64,000 nt of DNA from Myxococcus sp. (GCA_014879945.1 JACSRE010000188.1:1-64000); one strand, 5' to 3'. Counted from the stretch's first letter, positions 1-8,355 are shown. Numbers and translations are program-made. Notes: generated from the letters alone by a model not told the origin.

Positions 1-427
1 GGGGGCGCGGCGCCGAGGGCGGCGGCTTGAGCGGCGGCACGGGGGTGCCGGCCAGCTGGGTGAGCTTGAGCACCAGCTCGCCCGACGCGGGGGTGCCCTC
101 TTTGGCCCCCACCGGGTCGTCGAGCAGATCAGACACCGCGTCGCACGCGTGCAGCAGCAGATCGGTCGCGGTGCGCGCGTCGACCTTCTGGTCGCCCCAG
201 GCCTTGAGCAGATCTTCCGAGGCGTGCGCGACCTGCCCGATGGCGGGCAGGCCCAGCATGCGCGCCTCGCCCTTCATGGTGTGCAGCTCGCGCGCGACGT
301 TCTCGGCCGCGCGGGCCCCGTCGGGCTTCTCCAGCTCGAGCACCCCGAGCTGAATCGCCTGCAGACGATCCTGCGTCACCTCGACGAACTTCGTCAGCAG
401 TGACTTCTTGAGGGCCTCGGTATCCAA
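1..427 (-). CDS. frzE: FrzE hybrid histidine kinase (CheA-CheY type), N-terminal part
   Basis: This is the N-terminal 142 codons of a CheA-type kinase that runs off the left edge. It holds an Hpt domain with the motif ELHTMKGEAR, and the phospho-acceptor histidine falls at residue 49, the position known for Myxococcus FrzE. The chosen start is TTG at 427-425, because the resulting N-terminus (DTEALKKSLL after Met) matches the FrzE family; an ATT codon lies just before it and no ATG or GTG is in frame nearby. No clear Shine-Dalgarno is visible. It starts 16 bases after frzCD and is probably translated from the same mRNA. A Pro-rich linker begins at the window edge. The kinase and receiver domains are not visible. 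Confidence 0.9.
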   Translation of the reverse strand, partial: MDTEALKKSLLTKFVEVTQDRLQAIQLGVLELEKPDGARAAENVARELHTMKGEARMLGLPAIGQVAHASEDLLKAWGDQKVDARTATDLLLHACDAVSDLLDDPVGAKEGTPASGELVLKLTQLAGTPVPPLKPPPSAPRP

Positions 428-443
428 AATGGGTGGCGGCGGG

Positions 444-1673
444 TCAGTCGGCCTTGAACCGCTTGATGAGCTCCGAGAGCCGGCCCGCCAGCTGGGTCAG
501 CTCGGCGGCGGCGCCGGTGGCCTGCTTCGAGGCCTGGGTCGTCTGCCGGGTGACCTCTTCGATCTCGCCCATCGACGCGACGACCTGCTCGGTGGCGGTG
601 CGCTGCTGCTGGGTGGCCAGGTTGATGACGCGCGCGGCGTCGCTGGTCTCTTGCACGCCCGCGAGAATGCCCTCGACGGCGCTGGCCGCGACCGAGCCGA
701 GGCGCTCGCCGGCCTCGGTGGCCTGGCGAGAGGCGTCGGCGGCGGCGGCGGCGGCGGCGGTGGCCTCGCGGATCTCGGTGATGAGGTTCTTGATCTCCTT
801 GGTCGACTCCAGGACGTTCTCAGCCAGGCGGCGCATCTCGGCGGCGACGATGCTGAAGCCCTTGCCCGCCTCGCCGGCGCGGCTGCCCTCGAGCGCGGCG
901 TTGAGCGCGAGCAGGTCGGAGCGATCGGCGATCTCGTCGATCACCTCGACGACGGTGCCGATGCGCTCCACGCGCCGCAGCAGCTTGGTGATCGACTCGC
1001 TCACCGCCACGCCGTCGGCGCGGATCTGCTGCATGGCCTGAATGAACTCGGCGATCGCGCCGCGGCCCGACCGCGCCGAGTTGAGGGTCTCTTCGGCGAC
1101 CCGCGCCACCGCGCCGGCGTTCTCGGCGATCTGCGCCGACGCGTGCTTGAGCTCCTCCATCGTCGCGGTGGTCTCGTGAATCGCCGCCGCCTGCTCGGTG
1201 GACGACGACTCGTGCTGGGTCGACGCCGCCAGCACCTCGTTGGCCGACGACGACAGGCGCAGCGCCGCCTCGTTGATCTCGCGCACGAAGGTGCGGAGGG
1301 TGTCGATCACCTTCGAGAAGCCGTCGAGCAGCGGCGCGAGCACGGCGTCGTCGGTGCGCGCCTGGAACGTGGCGAGCTCACCCTGGCGGACGAGCGCGTT
1401 GAGGCCCTCGATGGCCTCTTCGACGATGATCTGGGTGCGCTCCTTGCGCTGCTCCGAGTCGGCGACGCGGTGCTGCACGCGCTCCATCAGCGCGTTGACG
1501 AGGCGGCCGGCTTCGGCGCCTTCGCCTGAGAGCTTGCCCACGTCGACGCGCAGATCGAACCGGCCGCCGGTGAGCTCCTCGAGCGTGGACAACAACGACG
1601 CCAGCTCGGCGCGGGGCGCGCTGGTCGCGCTCTTCTTCGACTTCTTCGGCGCGGCGGTGGAAGGGTCAGGCAT
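444..1673 (-). CDS. frzCD: FrzCD cytoplasmic methyl-accepting chemotaxis receptor
   Basis: A 409-residue chemoreceptor with no membrane segment or signal peptide, as in FrzCD of Myxococcus, which senses cytoplasmic input and controls cell-reversal frequency. The N-terminal 60-70 residues are Lys/Ser/Ala-rich and divergent. From about residue 150 on there is a long coiled-coil signalling domain, including the hairpin tip with motif EVIDEIADRSDLLALNAALE and methylation-type Glu/Gln-rich helices. The C-terminus ends in ELIKRFKAD. The ATG at 1673 is preferred over a longer frame reaching 1805, because that extension is low-complexity and overlaps frzB almost entirely. The start overlaps the end of frzB by 8 bases. 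Family identity is very strong by pattern. Confidence 0.94.
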   Translation of the reverse strand: MPDPSTAAPKKSKKSATSAPRAELASLLSTLEELTGGRFDLRVDVGKLSGEGAEAGRLVNALMERVQHRVADSEQRKERTQIIVEEAIEGLNALVRQGELATFQARTDDAVLAPLLDGFSKVIDTLRTFVREINEAALRLSSSANEVLAASTQHESSSTEQAAAIHETTATMEELKHASAQIAENAGAVARVAEETLNSARSGRGAIAEFIQAMQQIRADGVAVSESITKLLRRVERIGTVVEVIDEIADRSDLLALNAALEGSRAGEAGKGFSIVAAEMRRLAENVLESTKEIKNLITEIREATAAAAAAADASRQATEAGERLGSVAASAVEGILAGVQETSDAARVINLATQQQRTATEQVVASMGEIEEVTRQTTQASKQATGAAAELTQLAGRLSELIKRFKAD

Positions 1674-2040
1674 GAGAGACCTCGGGACGGAAGGGGTTGG
1701 TGGCGTGGAGATCGACGAGGAGCACCGGCTGATCGCGGTCGAGCCACGCGCCGATGATGAAGGGAGAAGCCCCCGCTGCGGGGGGGAGCCGCCGCAGCTC
1801 GTCACGGGGGATGGACTGAACGCCGAGCACGCCGTCGATGGCGAGCGCCACCTCGACGTGCCCTGAGGTCATGAAGATGAGGGCCCGCCTGCCCTCTGTC
1901 GGCTTGCCCAGGGGGGCGCCGACGCTCTCGGTCTCGTCATGCCGGCCGATGCGCCGCACCTGCGTCATGTCGGCACCGTAGCGGGTCCCCGCGATGTCGA
2001 AGAGCACGATCTCGACCACCTCGACGACGGGCTCGCTCAT
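1666..2040 (-). CDS. frzB: FrzB CheW-like coupling protein
   Basis: A short (124-residue) CheW-like protein: a single SH3-like adaptor fold with conserved beta-strands around FDIAGTRYGADMTQVRRI and a C-terminal segment QPVLLVDLHA. In the Frz pathway FrzB is the second, accessory coupling protein between FrzCD and FrzE. The ATG at 2040 overlaps the frzA stop (ATGA), and its own stop overlaps the frzCD start, so frzA-frzB-frzCD are translationally coupled. It is shorter than typical CheW (about 150-170 residues), as known for FrzB. Confidence 0.88.
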   Translation of the reverse strand: MSEPVVEVVEIVLFDIAGTRYGADMTQVRRIGRHDETESVGAPLGKPTEGRRALIFMTSGHVEVALAIDGVLGVQSIPRDELRRLPPAAGASPFIIGAWLDRDQPVLLVDLHATNPFRPEVSHA

Positions 2041-2549
2041 CGCCGAACCACCGCGGCGCGCGCCGCCTGGAGCACCTTCGCCAGATCGAGCAGGCTGACG
2101 GTGCCCAGCTCGCGGTGCTGCACCAGGCCGCTGAGGAACTCGGCCGCCGCGCCGCCGCTCGACGGCGCCGGCAGCTTGTCGGCCACGAAGATGCGGCGCA
2201 GGCCGATCACCTGGTCGGCCAGGAAGGCCACCAGCAGGCCGTTCGCCTCGCCCACGAAGAGCCGGCCCCCCGGCACGGGCTTCGACTCTCCCTGCTGGAG
2301 GAACCGCAGCAGATCGATCACCGGCATCACCTGCCCGCGGTTCCCCACCACGCCGAGCAGGAACGACGGCGTGCGTGGCAGCGGCGTCATCGGGGCCAGG
2401 CGAGAGACCTCGCGCACCAGCTTCGACGGCACCGCGAGCGTCAGCGCGCCGAGCTTGAAGACGAAGAACTCCTCGTCGGGGCGCGCGGCCTGAGCGCGAC
2501 CCTTCTCGGGGGCCTCGGCGAGCGCGAGCTGGAGGGGGGTCGGTGGCAC
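2037..2549 (-). CDS. frzA: FrzA CheW-like coupling protein
   Basis: A 170-residue CheW homologue linking the FrzCD receptor to the FrzE kinase. Typical CheW features are the segment EEFFVFKLGALTLAVP, the loop region LLGVVGNRGQVMPVIDL and GLLVAFLADQVIGLRRI. The first 25 residues are an Ala/Glu-rich extension. GTG at 2549 is the likely start. No Shine-Dalgarno is evident, but a TA-type hexamer lies 10 bases upstream. It is first gene of the frzA-B-CD-E operon and is divergent from frzZ, with only 66 bases between the two starts, so the promoters lie back to back. Confidence 0.9.
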   Translation of the reverse strand: MPPTPLQLALAEAPEKGRAQAARPDEEFFVFKLGALTLAVPSKLVREVSRLAPMTPLPRTPSFLLGVVGNRGQVMPVIDLLRFLQQGESKPVPGGRLFVGEANGLLVAFLADQVIGLRRIFVADKLPAPSSGGAAAEFLSGLVQHRELGTVSLLDLAKVLQAARAAVVRR

Positions 2550-2559
2550 GAAGGCGCTC

Positions 2560-2565
2560 AGTATC
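2560..2565 (-). promoter_or_regulatory. possible -10 element of frzA (start-proximal)
   Basis: GATACT on the minus strand lies 10 bases before the frzA GTG, in a leader with no Shine-Dalgarno. This spacing would place the transcript start at or next to the start codon. It is inferred from position only; no convincing -35 hexamer is seen. Confidence 0.3.
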
Positions 2566-2615
2566 GAAATGGCTGGAGGAGCGGGTCAAGAACTCTGCTA
2601 CAAGCTTTTCTCGGC

Positions 2616-3350
2616 ATGGCAGCTCGCGTTCTGGTCATTGACGACAGCCCGATGACGGTTCAGCTCATCTGTGAGGCGCTGACGGCTGCGGGCATCGGCG
2701 TCGACAGCGCGATGGACCTGGCGACCCTCGACGCGCGGCTCGACGCCAACACCTACGAGCTGGTGCTGGTCGACGTGAACATGCCCGAGATGTACGGCGA
2801 CGACGTGGTCGAGTTCCTCCGCAGCCAGCGCAAGCTGACCGCGCGGCTGCTCCTCTACTCGGACCTCGCCGAAGACGAGCTGCTCGAGAAGACCCGGAAC
2901 TCGGGCGCCGACGGGTACGTCGCCAAGTCGCAGGGCCTCGAGGCGGCGGTCGAGACCATTCGTGATGCCCTCGACGGCCCGACGATTCAGAAGCACCGCG
3001 TGCTGGTGGTCGACGACAGCGAGCCCACCGTGCGGCTGCTCAAGGCCGAGCTCGAGGCCAAGGGCCACGAGGTGATGACCGCCAACGGCGCCGACGCGGC
3101 CACGAAGATCATCTTGAAGAAGAAGACGCGGCCCGACCTGGTGCTGCTCGACGTCAACATGCCGGGCGTCAACGGCGAAGAGCTCTGCCGCTTCATCAAG
3201 AACAACTCGCTCTTCTCGGGCATTCAGGTGGTGTTCTGCAGCGCCGCCGAGGACGCCGAGCTGCAGCGCCTGGTGAAGTCGTGCGGCGCCGACGGCTACG
3301 TGCGCAAGAGCCAGCTGATCGCCAAAGAGATCCTCGACCTGCTCACCTGA
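2616..3350 (+). CDS. frzZ: FrzZ dual-receiver response regulator
   Basis: Two CheY-like receiver domains in tandem and no output domain: REC1 about residues 3-118 and REC2 about 127-244. Both keep the acidic pocket, the phospho-acceptor Asp (D53 in VLVDVNMPEM and D179 in VLLDVNMPGV) and the conserved Lys in GADGYVAKS and GADGYVRKS. In Myxococcus FrzZ is the phosphorylation output of FrzE and acts on the polarity machinery. The linker between domains here is short (about ten residues), without the long Ala/Pro stretch reported for Myxococcus FrzZ. ATG at 2616 is chosen because the first REC strand starts right after it. Divergent from frzA. Confidence 0.92.
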   Translation: MAARVLVIDDSPMTVQLICEALTAAGIGVDSAMDLATLDARLDANTYELVLVDVNMPEMYGDDVVEFLRSQRKLTARLLLYSDLAEDELLEKTRNSGADGYVAKSQGLEAAVETIRDALDGPTIQKHRVLVVDDSEPTVRLLKAELEAKGHEVMTANGADAATKIILKKKTRPDLVLLDVNMPGVNGEELCRFIKNNSLFSGIQVVFCSAAEDAELQRLVKSCGADGYVRKSQLIAKEILDLLT

Positions 3351-3389
3351 CGTCGCAGTCATCGCAGCCACGGCGCAGTCGGGAGGCCC

Positions 3390-3785
3390 ATGAACGTCGA
3401 GGTCTTCGTGCTCGGTCGGGAGCAGCTGCCGCGCCGTGAAGGCGGGTGGACGCTGAGCGTGGGCCCGGTGCGCGTGCTCGAGGGCGTCGATGTCGAGCGC
3501 CTCCGCGAGCTCCCCGCGTTGGCGCCGCTGCTGACCGCGCTGACCTTCACCTCGCCCGACGAGCGGGCCTGCCTGGCGATGGCGCGAGAGGCGGCGCAGC
3601 TGGTGCGCGGCCAGGTGGTGACGAACGCCGGCCTGGTGCTGCACGACTTCGAGCACGATCCCCAGGCGCCGCTGAGCGCCGCCACCGTCGAGTCACGCTG
3701 GCGCGAGGTGCTCGAGGAGCCCCCTCGTGAGGTGGAGGCCATGCCCTCGGCCCCAGGCGACCAGAACGACTGGTCCAGGCTCTGA
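3390..3785 (+). CDS. hypothetical protein
   Basis: A 131-residue protein with no family I recognise. It has a good Shine-Dalgarno (GGGAGG, 6 bases before ATG) and strong GC3 bias, so it is probably real. It has no signal peptide, membrane segment or Cys clusters. The N-terminal half looks alpha/beta (VEVFVLGREQL, WTLSVGPVRV) and the middle helical. It lies 39 bases after frzZ on the same strand and may be co-transcribed with it, but no functional link to Frz can be read from sequence. The following 204 bases (3786-3989) hold short imperfect inverted repeats (for example 3791-3812) but no gene. Confidence 0.6.
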   Translation: MNVEVFVLGREQLPRREGGWTLSVGPVRVLEGVDVERLRELPALAPLLTALTFTSPDERACLAMAREAAQLVRGQVVTNAGLVLHDFEHDPQAPLSAATVESRWREVLEEPPREVEAMPSAPGDQNDWSRL

Positions 3786-3989
3786 GGTGGAGTGGAGCGT
3801 CGGTGCTCCGCTTCCCCACTGTCAGCCCCGAAGCTGTCGATCTCACTCGTCTTTCGACGAAAGGCCGTCTCGCGGTGGAGCATCGACGGTCCACTTGCGC
3901 GGCGGCGCAGGCCAAAAAACCTGAGGAAAATCAGGAAGGTGTCGATGTGTGCTCGTGTGGCCCGGCTCTTGGATAGGGATTGAGCGCAC

Positions 3990-4451
3990 ATGGCGATCGG
4001 AGCACTTCAGGCGAGCAGGGCCGTCAAGACCGGTGGCGGTCTGCGCGTGCCGGCCGCCGGGGCGCCGGTGGTCAAGGCGGTTGATGCCTTCGAGCGGGTG
4101 AAGTCGGTGACGGTGCCGGCGCTGCGCCGCGGCGCGACGGGCTCGGCGGTGAAGGCGATGCAGCTGAAGCTGGTCGCCAGGGGGCTGCTGTCCCGCTCCG
4201 ACTTCCTCAACGGCACCGGGGTGTTCGGGCCCCGCACCGAGACGGCCGTGAAGCGCCTGCAGGTGGAGCACGGCCTGCCGGTGACCGGCGTGCTCGACGC
4301 GCGCACCAACGCGGCGCTCAACAGCGAGCGGGCGCCCGCGAAGCCAGAGATCTCAGAGGTGAAGACCGACGTCTTCGAGAAGCCGGCCACGCTCTTCTCG
4401 GCGGCGCAGACGGTCACCGACGCCGACGACGAGGCCACGGTGGGCGTCTAG
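3990..4451 (+). CDS. peptidoglycan-binding (PG_binding_1) domain protein
   Basis: A 153-residue protein with one PG_binding_1 fold at about residues 45-110: LRRGATGSAVKAMQLKL, then FGPRTETAVKRLQVEHGLPVTG and LDARTNAAL, which is the canonical three-helix repeat signature. No signal peptide is visible, so export would need another route, or the domain acts as a general ligand-binding module. The rest is Ala/Val/Lys-rich and probably disordered. A 204-base upstream region and a strong terminator downstream suggest a single-gene unit. No enzyme domain is attached. Confidence 0.75.
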   Translation: MAIGALQASRAVKTGGGLRVPAAGAPVVKAVDAFERVKSVTVPALRRGATGSAVKAMQLKLVARGLLSRSDFLNGTGVFGPRTETAVKRLQVEHGLPVTGVLDARTNAALNSERAPAKPEISEVKTDVFEKPATLFSAAQTVTDADDEATVGV

Positions 4452-4495
4452 GCGCACACTTCAAGTTTGGTGAGGCTGGCATTGGGCCGGCTTCC

Positions 4496-4533
4496 ACGGG
4501 GCTCCGGCTTTTCCCCTTTGGTCGGAGCCCCGT
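4496..4533. terminator. bidirectional intrinsic terminator
   Basis: A perfect 11-bp inverted repeat (arms 4496-4506 and 4523-4533, starting ACGGGGCTCCG) with a 16-base T-rich loop, followed by TCATTTT on the plus strand. It lies between the stop of the peptidoglycan-binding protein and the stop of the converging radical SAM gene, so it likely serves both. Confidence 0.8.
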
Positions 4534-5847
4534 TCATTTTCGCGCCGGCGTCTTCGGCGTGGCGCGCCGCTCGCCCATGCCGCGGGCGAAGTTGCCGACC
4601 GTCACCCACGGCGCCTCCTTCTTGAAGAGGCGAATGAGGTTGGCGACGCCGATGGGCGCTCCGCCCGCGCCGCGGCCCCTGGCGACCTCGATGTACTGGA
4701 GCGGGTCGATGGCCAGCGGCCGCGTCTGGATCTGGTCGATCTTGTACTTCTTCACCAGCTTGACGAGCGCCTCGGCTTCTCCTGCGCGATCGGTGACGCC
4801 GGGGAAGAGGAGCAGGTTGAGCGCCACGTACGCGCCGCGCTTTCGCGAGAGGGCGATCGACGCCTCGACGTCGGCCCACGAGTAGCGGTTGGGCTTGTAG
4901 TAGGCGGCGTAGAGATCGCTGACCGCCGAGTTGAGCGACACCCGCACCGCGTCGAGCCCCGCGTCGTAGAGCGCGTCGAGCCCCCTGGTGAGGCTGCCGT
5001 TGGTGTTGATGTTGATCGACCCGCGCTGCGTGGTGGCGCGCACCATGCGAATGGCCTCGGCGATGAACTTCCACCGGGTGAGGGGCTCGCCCTCGCAGCC
5101 CTGCCCGAAGCTCACCATGGTGCGGCCCGGCGCGTGCTCGAGGTGCCAGATGGCGACGTCGGCGAGGTCCTTCGCCGAGGGGCCGTCCTCCATGCGATCG
5201 TGCGACGAAGGCGGGCCGTCTTCGGGCTGCTCCGAGATGCAGCCGATGCACGCGGCGTTGCACATCACCGACGCGGGCAGGGCGCCTTCGTCGCGCGCGA
5301 AGAAGACGTTCTGGCTGGTGAAGCAGCGGTAGACGAGCGCGCAGGTCTTCAGCTGGGTCAGCACCTTGTTGCCGGGAAAGCGCGCCAGGTGCTCCTTCAC
5401 CAGCAACTTCACCTCGGGGGTCGAGTAGCTCGAGGGGGTCCAGTGCTTGCGGCGATCGGTGTGCAGCGCCCAGACGACCGGGCCCGCGTCGCTCCAGGCC
5501 GCGGCGGTGTAGGCCCACTGGGGCAGAATGGGCCCCTCGCCGGTGGCGACCTCGCCCGGCAGGTAGGTGCGGGTGAAGCCCGGCGGCAGCGTGGCGCCGA
5601 CCGCGTGCGGGACGAAGCGCTTGCCGTCCACCACGAACTCGCGCACCAGCACCGGCTCGAGCGTGTCGGGGTCGAAGCCCACCGGGAGCCGGCCGGGCAG
5701 GTGGGCCAGCTTCGCGCCCTCGGGCAACGCAATGGGGCGCTCCCTGGGCGGCAGCACCGCCTCATCGGAGCGCAGGCTGGCCAGCAGCCACGGGTGCTCG
5801 AAGACTTGGCCCCTGGGATCGGCGAGCAGCAACTTCAACGAACGCAT
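4534..5847 (-). CDS. radical SAM protein
   Basis: A 437-residue enzyme with a CX3CX2C cluster (C196, C200, C203 in CNAACIGC) that binds a 4Fe-4S cluster and S-adenosylmethionine. It is followed by the strand [11 protein letters not shown] and by [15 protein letters not shown] and LNLLLFPGV, which form the radical SAM barrel. The first 190 residues are an unusual extension with no motif I know, containing C169 and C175 that could bind a second cluster. Reaction and substrate cannot be told. It is monocistronic, divergent from rpmE, and ends directly at a terminator. Confidence 0.85.
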   Translation of the reverse strand: MRSLKLLLADPRGQVFEHPWLLASLRSDEAVLPPRERPIALPEGAKLAHLPGRLPVGFDPDTLEPVLVREFVVDGKRFVPHAVGATLPPGFTRTYLPGEVATGEGPILPQWAYTAAAWSDAGPVVWALHTDRRKHWTPSSYSTPEVKLLVKEHLARFPGNKVLTQLKTCALVYRCFTSQNVFFARDEGALPASVMCNAACIGCISEQPEDGPPSSHDRMEDGPSAKDLADVAIWHLEHAPGRTMVSFGQGCEGEPLTRWKFIAEAIRMVRATTQRGSININTNGSLTRGLDALYDAGLDAVRVSLNSAVSDLYAAYYKPNRYSWADVEASIALSRKRGAYVALNLLLFPGVTDRAGEAEALVKLVKKYKIDQIQTRPLAIDPLQYIEVARGRGAGGAPIGVANLIRLFKKEAPWVTVGNFARGMGERRATPKTPARK

Positions 5848-5987
5848 GGGTCCGCCTGTATGCGCTGGGGGGCTGCAAGTCGACCGGCGGGCTGGTGTTG
5901 CGCTGGAGGGCGACTGGGGTTAGAGCCTGCGTCCCCCGCCAGCCCTCCGGGAATTCGCCCGGTGTAAGGCGGTCGTCAAAGGAAGCT

Positions 5988-6206
5988 ATGAAGCCCGATC
6001 TGCACCCCATCTATCCTCCCGCGCGCATCAACTGCGCCTGTGGCAACAGCATCGAGACCCGCTCCACGCGCGGCTCGTTCAGCGTCGAAATCTGCTCGAA
6101 CTGCCACCCGTTCTTCACCGGCAAGTACAAGCTGATGGACACCCAGGGGCGCATCGACCGCTTCAAGAAGAAGTACGACGGCGTCAAGAAGGGCGGCGCG
6201 AAGTAA
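5988..6206 (+). CDS. rpmE: 50S ribosomal protein L31 (bL31), zinc-binding type
   Basis: A 72-residue bL31. It has the zinc-ribbon cysteines (C16, C18, C36, C39) of the C+ form, followed by the conserved [13 protein letters not shown]. The shorter start at ATG 5988 is chosen because it follows AAGGAAG at good spacing and gives the normal family length; the frame is open further upstream but that part is not L31-like. It is followed by a strong terminator, so it is probably transcribed alone. Confidence 0.95.
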   Translation: MKPDLHPIYPPARINCACGNSIETRSTRGSFSVEICSNCHPFFTGKYKLMDTQGRIDRFKKKYDGVKKGGAK

Positions 6207-6230
6207 CTCGCGCTCGTCGTCGTGTCGATC

Positions 6231-6268
6231 AACGCCGCTCCGACCACCACGCGTCGGGGCGGCGTTTT
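6231..6268 (+). terminator. intrinsic terminator of rpmE
   Basis: Arms 6233-6244 (CGCCGCTCCGAC) and 6253-6264 pair over 12 bp with one G-T wobble. The loop is 8 bases and a TTTT tail follows at 6265-6268. It ends rpmE transcription and argues against the longer start (GTG 6222) for the next gene, which would put this hairpin inside the coding region. Confidence 0.82.
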
Positions 6269-6293
6269 CACGAGCAGTGCCAGGAGCCCGTTC

Positions 6294-7388
6294 ATGAGCG
6301 CCCAGTCAGCCACGCCCAGCCGCCCCTACATCGGAGGCCAGGCCGTCATCGAAGGGGTGATGATGCGGGGCCCGAAGAGCTTCGTGGTGTCGGTGCGCCG
6401 CCCCGACGGGCAGATCGCCATTCGTGAGCAGGCGTGGAACGTGCTCTTCCCGAAGCTCTCGTTCCTGCGCTGGCCGGTGTTCCGCGGCGCGGTGGTGCTG
6501 GCCGAGTCGCTCCACAACGGGTACTCGGCGCTCACCTTCTCGTCGGAGCACGGGCTGCCGCCCGAAGAGGGTGGGGCGGCCGCGAAGCCCGGCCCGATCG
6601 CGACGCTGACGTTCCTGGTGCAGGCCATCGCGGCCGGGGCCGACGGCGCGCCGGGGGCACCCGGGCCCCACGCCCCGAAGAAGGACCGCGGCGCCGACGC
6701 GATGTTGGCCATCGCCACCGTCTTCATGCTCGGCTTCTTCATCGGCCTGCCGCACCTGTTGACCTGGGGCGTGGGCCAGGCGCTCGGGCCGGCGTTCGAC
6801 TCGACGAGCGTCGCCTTTCACGCCATCGACGGCGTGTTCCGCGTCGCCATCCTCGTCGGGTACCTCGCGCTCATCTCACGCACGAAGGACGCGAAGCGGC
6901 TGTTCGAGTACCACGGCGCCGAGCACAAGGCGATCTGGGCCTACGAGTCGCAGCAAGCGCTCACCGTCGAGAACGCCAGGCCCTTCACCACGCGCCACCC
7001 GCGCTGCGGCACCAGCTTCTTGTTCATCGTCGTGGGCGTCGCGGTGCTCCTGCACGTCTTGCTGCTGCCCCTGCTGCCGAGGCTTCACGCGAACGACGCC
7101 ATCAACCAGCTGCTGATGGTGCTCATCAAGGTGCCGATGGCCTTCCCCATCGCGGGCCTGGCCTTCGAGCTCCAGCGCCTCTCGGCGCGCGACAACTGCC
7201 CCGCCGTCATCTCGTGGATGACGAAGCCGGGCATCTGGCTGCAGGGCATCACCACCCAGCCGCCCGACGACGCCCAGCAGGAGATCGCCCTGCTCTCGCT
7301 CGACCGCGCGCTGGCCCGCGAGGTGGGAGCGCCGAAGACGGCCGAGGGCGTCACCATCTACGGTGACTTCGCCAGGGCCGCGGCGTGA
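6294..7388 (+). CDS. DUF1385 / YqhQ-family membrane protein
   Basis: A 364-residue inner-membrane protein of the DUF1385 family. Signature segments are YIGGQAVIEGVMMRGP near the N-terminus, LRWPVFRGAVVL, FEYHGAEHKAIWAYE, RHPRCGTSFLFIV and AFPIAGLAFELQRL. There are about four to five hydrophobic spans (around residues 140-160, 185-210, 245-265 and 280-300). The family often lies near rpmE and prfA in bacteria, and the same linkage is seen here. Biochemical role is unknown. ATG 6294 has an AGGAG and is preferred over GTG 6222. Confidence 0.88.
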   Translation: MSAQSATPSRPYIGGQAVIEGVMMRGPKSFVVSVRRPDGQIAIREQAWNVLFPKLSFLRWPVFRGAVVLAESLHNGYSALTFSSEHGLPPEEGGAAAKPGPIATLTFLVQAIAAGADGAPGAPGPHAPKKDRGADAMLAIATVFMLGFFIGLPHLLTWGVGQALGPAFDSTSVAFHAIDGVFRVAILVGYLALISRTKDAKRLFEYHGAEHKAIWAYESQQALTVENARPFTTRHPRCGTSFLFIVVGVAVLLHVLLLPLLPRLHANDAINQLLMVLIKVPMAFPIAGLAFELQRLSARDNCPAVISWMTKPGIWLQGITTQPPDDAQQEIALLSLDRALAREVGAPKTAEGVTIYGDFARAAA

Positions 7389-7439
7389 TCGTGCGATCAG
7401 AAAATTGACGGCGATCGAACCTCGCGTACCGTCTCGATC
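7387..7439. other. cluster of four GATC sites upstream of the methyltransferase gene
   Basis: GATC occurs at 7387, 7395, 7413 and 7436, that is four times in 53 bases across the putative promoter of the DNA methyltransferase gene. If the enzyme methylates GATC, these would be natural sites for self-regulation. GATC is not rare in this genome, so chance is possible. Confidence 0.4.
7405..7432 (+). promoter_or_regulatory. sigma-70-type promoter of the methyltransferase gene
   Basis: TTGACG (7405-7410) and TACCGT (7427-7432) are separated by 16 bases. This is the best -35/-10 pair in the 96-base gap before the gene and leaves a leader of about 45 bases that includes the ribosome-binding site GGAGG. 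One GATC site lies in the spacer. Confidence 0.5.
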
Positions 7440-7484
7440 AGACCTGTAGCGCCTGGGTCTCACATCGAAATCACCGGAGGCGAG

Positions 7485-8297
7485 ATGTCCGTCGCATCAC
7501 TGTCCAACGCGCGTTTGCGCGATGAAGTCGATCTGTCTTCACACGTCCACGCGCGGGGGCGTGACTACGTGCTCTACCAGGGCGACTCGACGGCCCTGAT
7601 GGGCGGCTTCGAAGACGCGACCTTCGACATGGTGTTCGCCGACCCGCCGTACTTCCTCTCGAACGGCGGCACCACGTGCCAGTCGGGCAAGCGGGTGAAG
7701 GTGGACAAGGGCGGCTGGGACGCGAGCAAGGGCGTCGAGCACGATCACGACTTCACCTCGAAGTGGCTGGAGCAGTGCCGCCGGGTGCTCAAGCCGTCGG
7801 GCACCATCTGGGTGTCGGGCACGCAGCACGTGATCTTCAACGTCGGCTTCGCGATGCAGAAGCTCGGCTTCAAGATCCTCAACATGGTGACGTGGTTCAA
7901 GCCGAACGCCTCGCCGAACCTGGCCTGCCGCACCTTCACGCACTCGACCGAGCTGCTGATCTGGGCCGCCCCGGTGAACAAGGGCAAGCTGCTCCACACC
8001 TTCAACTACAAGCAGATGAAGGCCGACAACGGCGGCAAGCAGATGCGCGACGTGTGGACGATGACGACGCCTAAGCCCTCAGAGAAGGTGCACGGCCGTC
8101 ACCCGACCCAGAAGCCGCGGGCGCTGCTCGAGCGCATCGTCGACGCCTGCACCGAAGACGACGCGCTGGTGCTCGACCCCTTTTGCGGCAGCGGCACCAC
8201 CGGCGTCGCGGCCAGGGTGAAGGGCCGCCGCTTCGTGGGCATCGACATGGACCCGCAGTACCTCGAGCTGACCAGGCGCCGCCTCGACGCGGAGTGA
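7485..8297 (+). CDS. orphan beta-class DNA amino-methyltransferase (DpnA/MboI-B-like)
   Basis: A 270-residue N6-adenine or N4-cytosine methyltransferase. Motif order is DPPY (residues 53-56) early and FCGSGTT (233-239, SAM binding) late, which defines the beta class. The stretch after DPPY (FLSNGGTTC, then KVDKGGWD) closely resembles DpnA/M.MboI-B-type enzymes that act on GATC, so GATC is the inferred target. HPTQKP precedes the SAM motif as usual. No restriction gene is next to it, so it looks solitary and may have an epigenetic or repair role. It has its own promoter region with four GATC sites and a GGAGG ribosome-binding site. Specificity is inference. Confidence 0.88.
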   Translation: MSVASLSNARLRDEVDLSSHVHARGRDYVLYQGDSTALMGGFEDATFDMVFADPPYFLSNGGTTCQSGKRVKVDKGGWDASKGVEHDHDFTSKWLEQCRRVLKPSGTIWVSGTQHVIFNVGFAMQKLGFKILNMVTWFKPNASPNLACRTFTHSTELLIWAAPVNKGKLLHTFNYKQMKADNGGKQMRDVWTMTTPKPSEKVHGRHPTQKPRALLERIVDACTEDDALVLDPFCGSGTTGVAARVKGRRFVGIDMDPQYLELTRRRLDAE

Positions 8298-8355
8298 CGC
8301 AGGGCGCTGCCGCGCGCGGCTTTCGCTGTACGGAGCCGCGGCGGGTGAGCGAGGC

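Noticed and set aside
3958-3973. Possible sigma-54 promoter (TGGC...TTGG) before the peptidoglycan-binding gene
   Set aside because: The -12 GC dinucleotide is GG and the -24 box is TGGCCC, so the match is too weak; no enhancer site can be named.
6222-6293. GTG 6222 as start of the DUF1385 gene
   Set aside because: It would place the rpmE terminator hairpin inside the coding region, and the family N-terminus starts after ATG 6294.
8315-8340. Inverted repeat CGCGGCT...AGCCGCG between the methyltransferase and pepA stops
   Set aside because: Only 7 bp, a 12-base loop and no T tract; such repeats are common by chance at this GC content.
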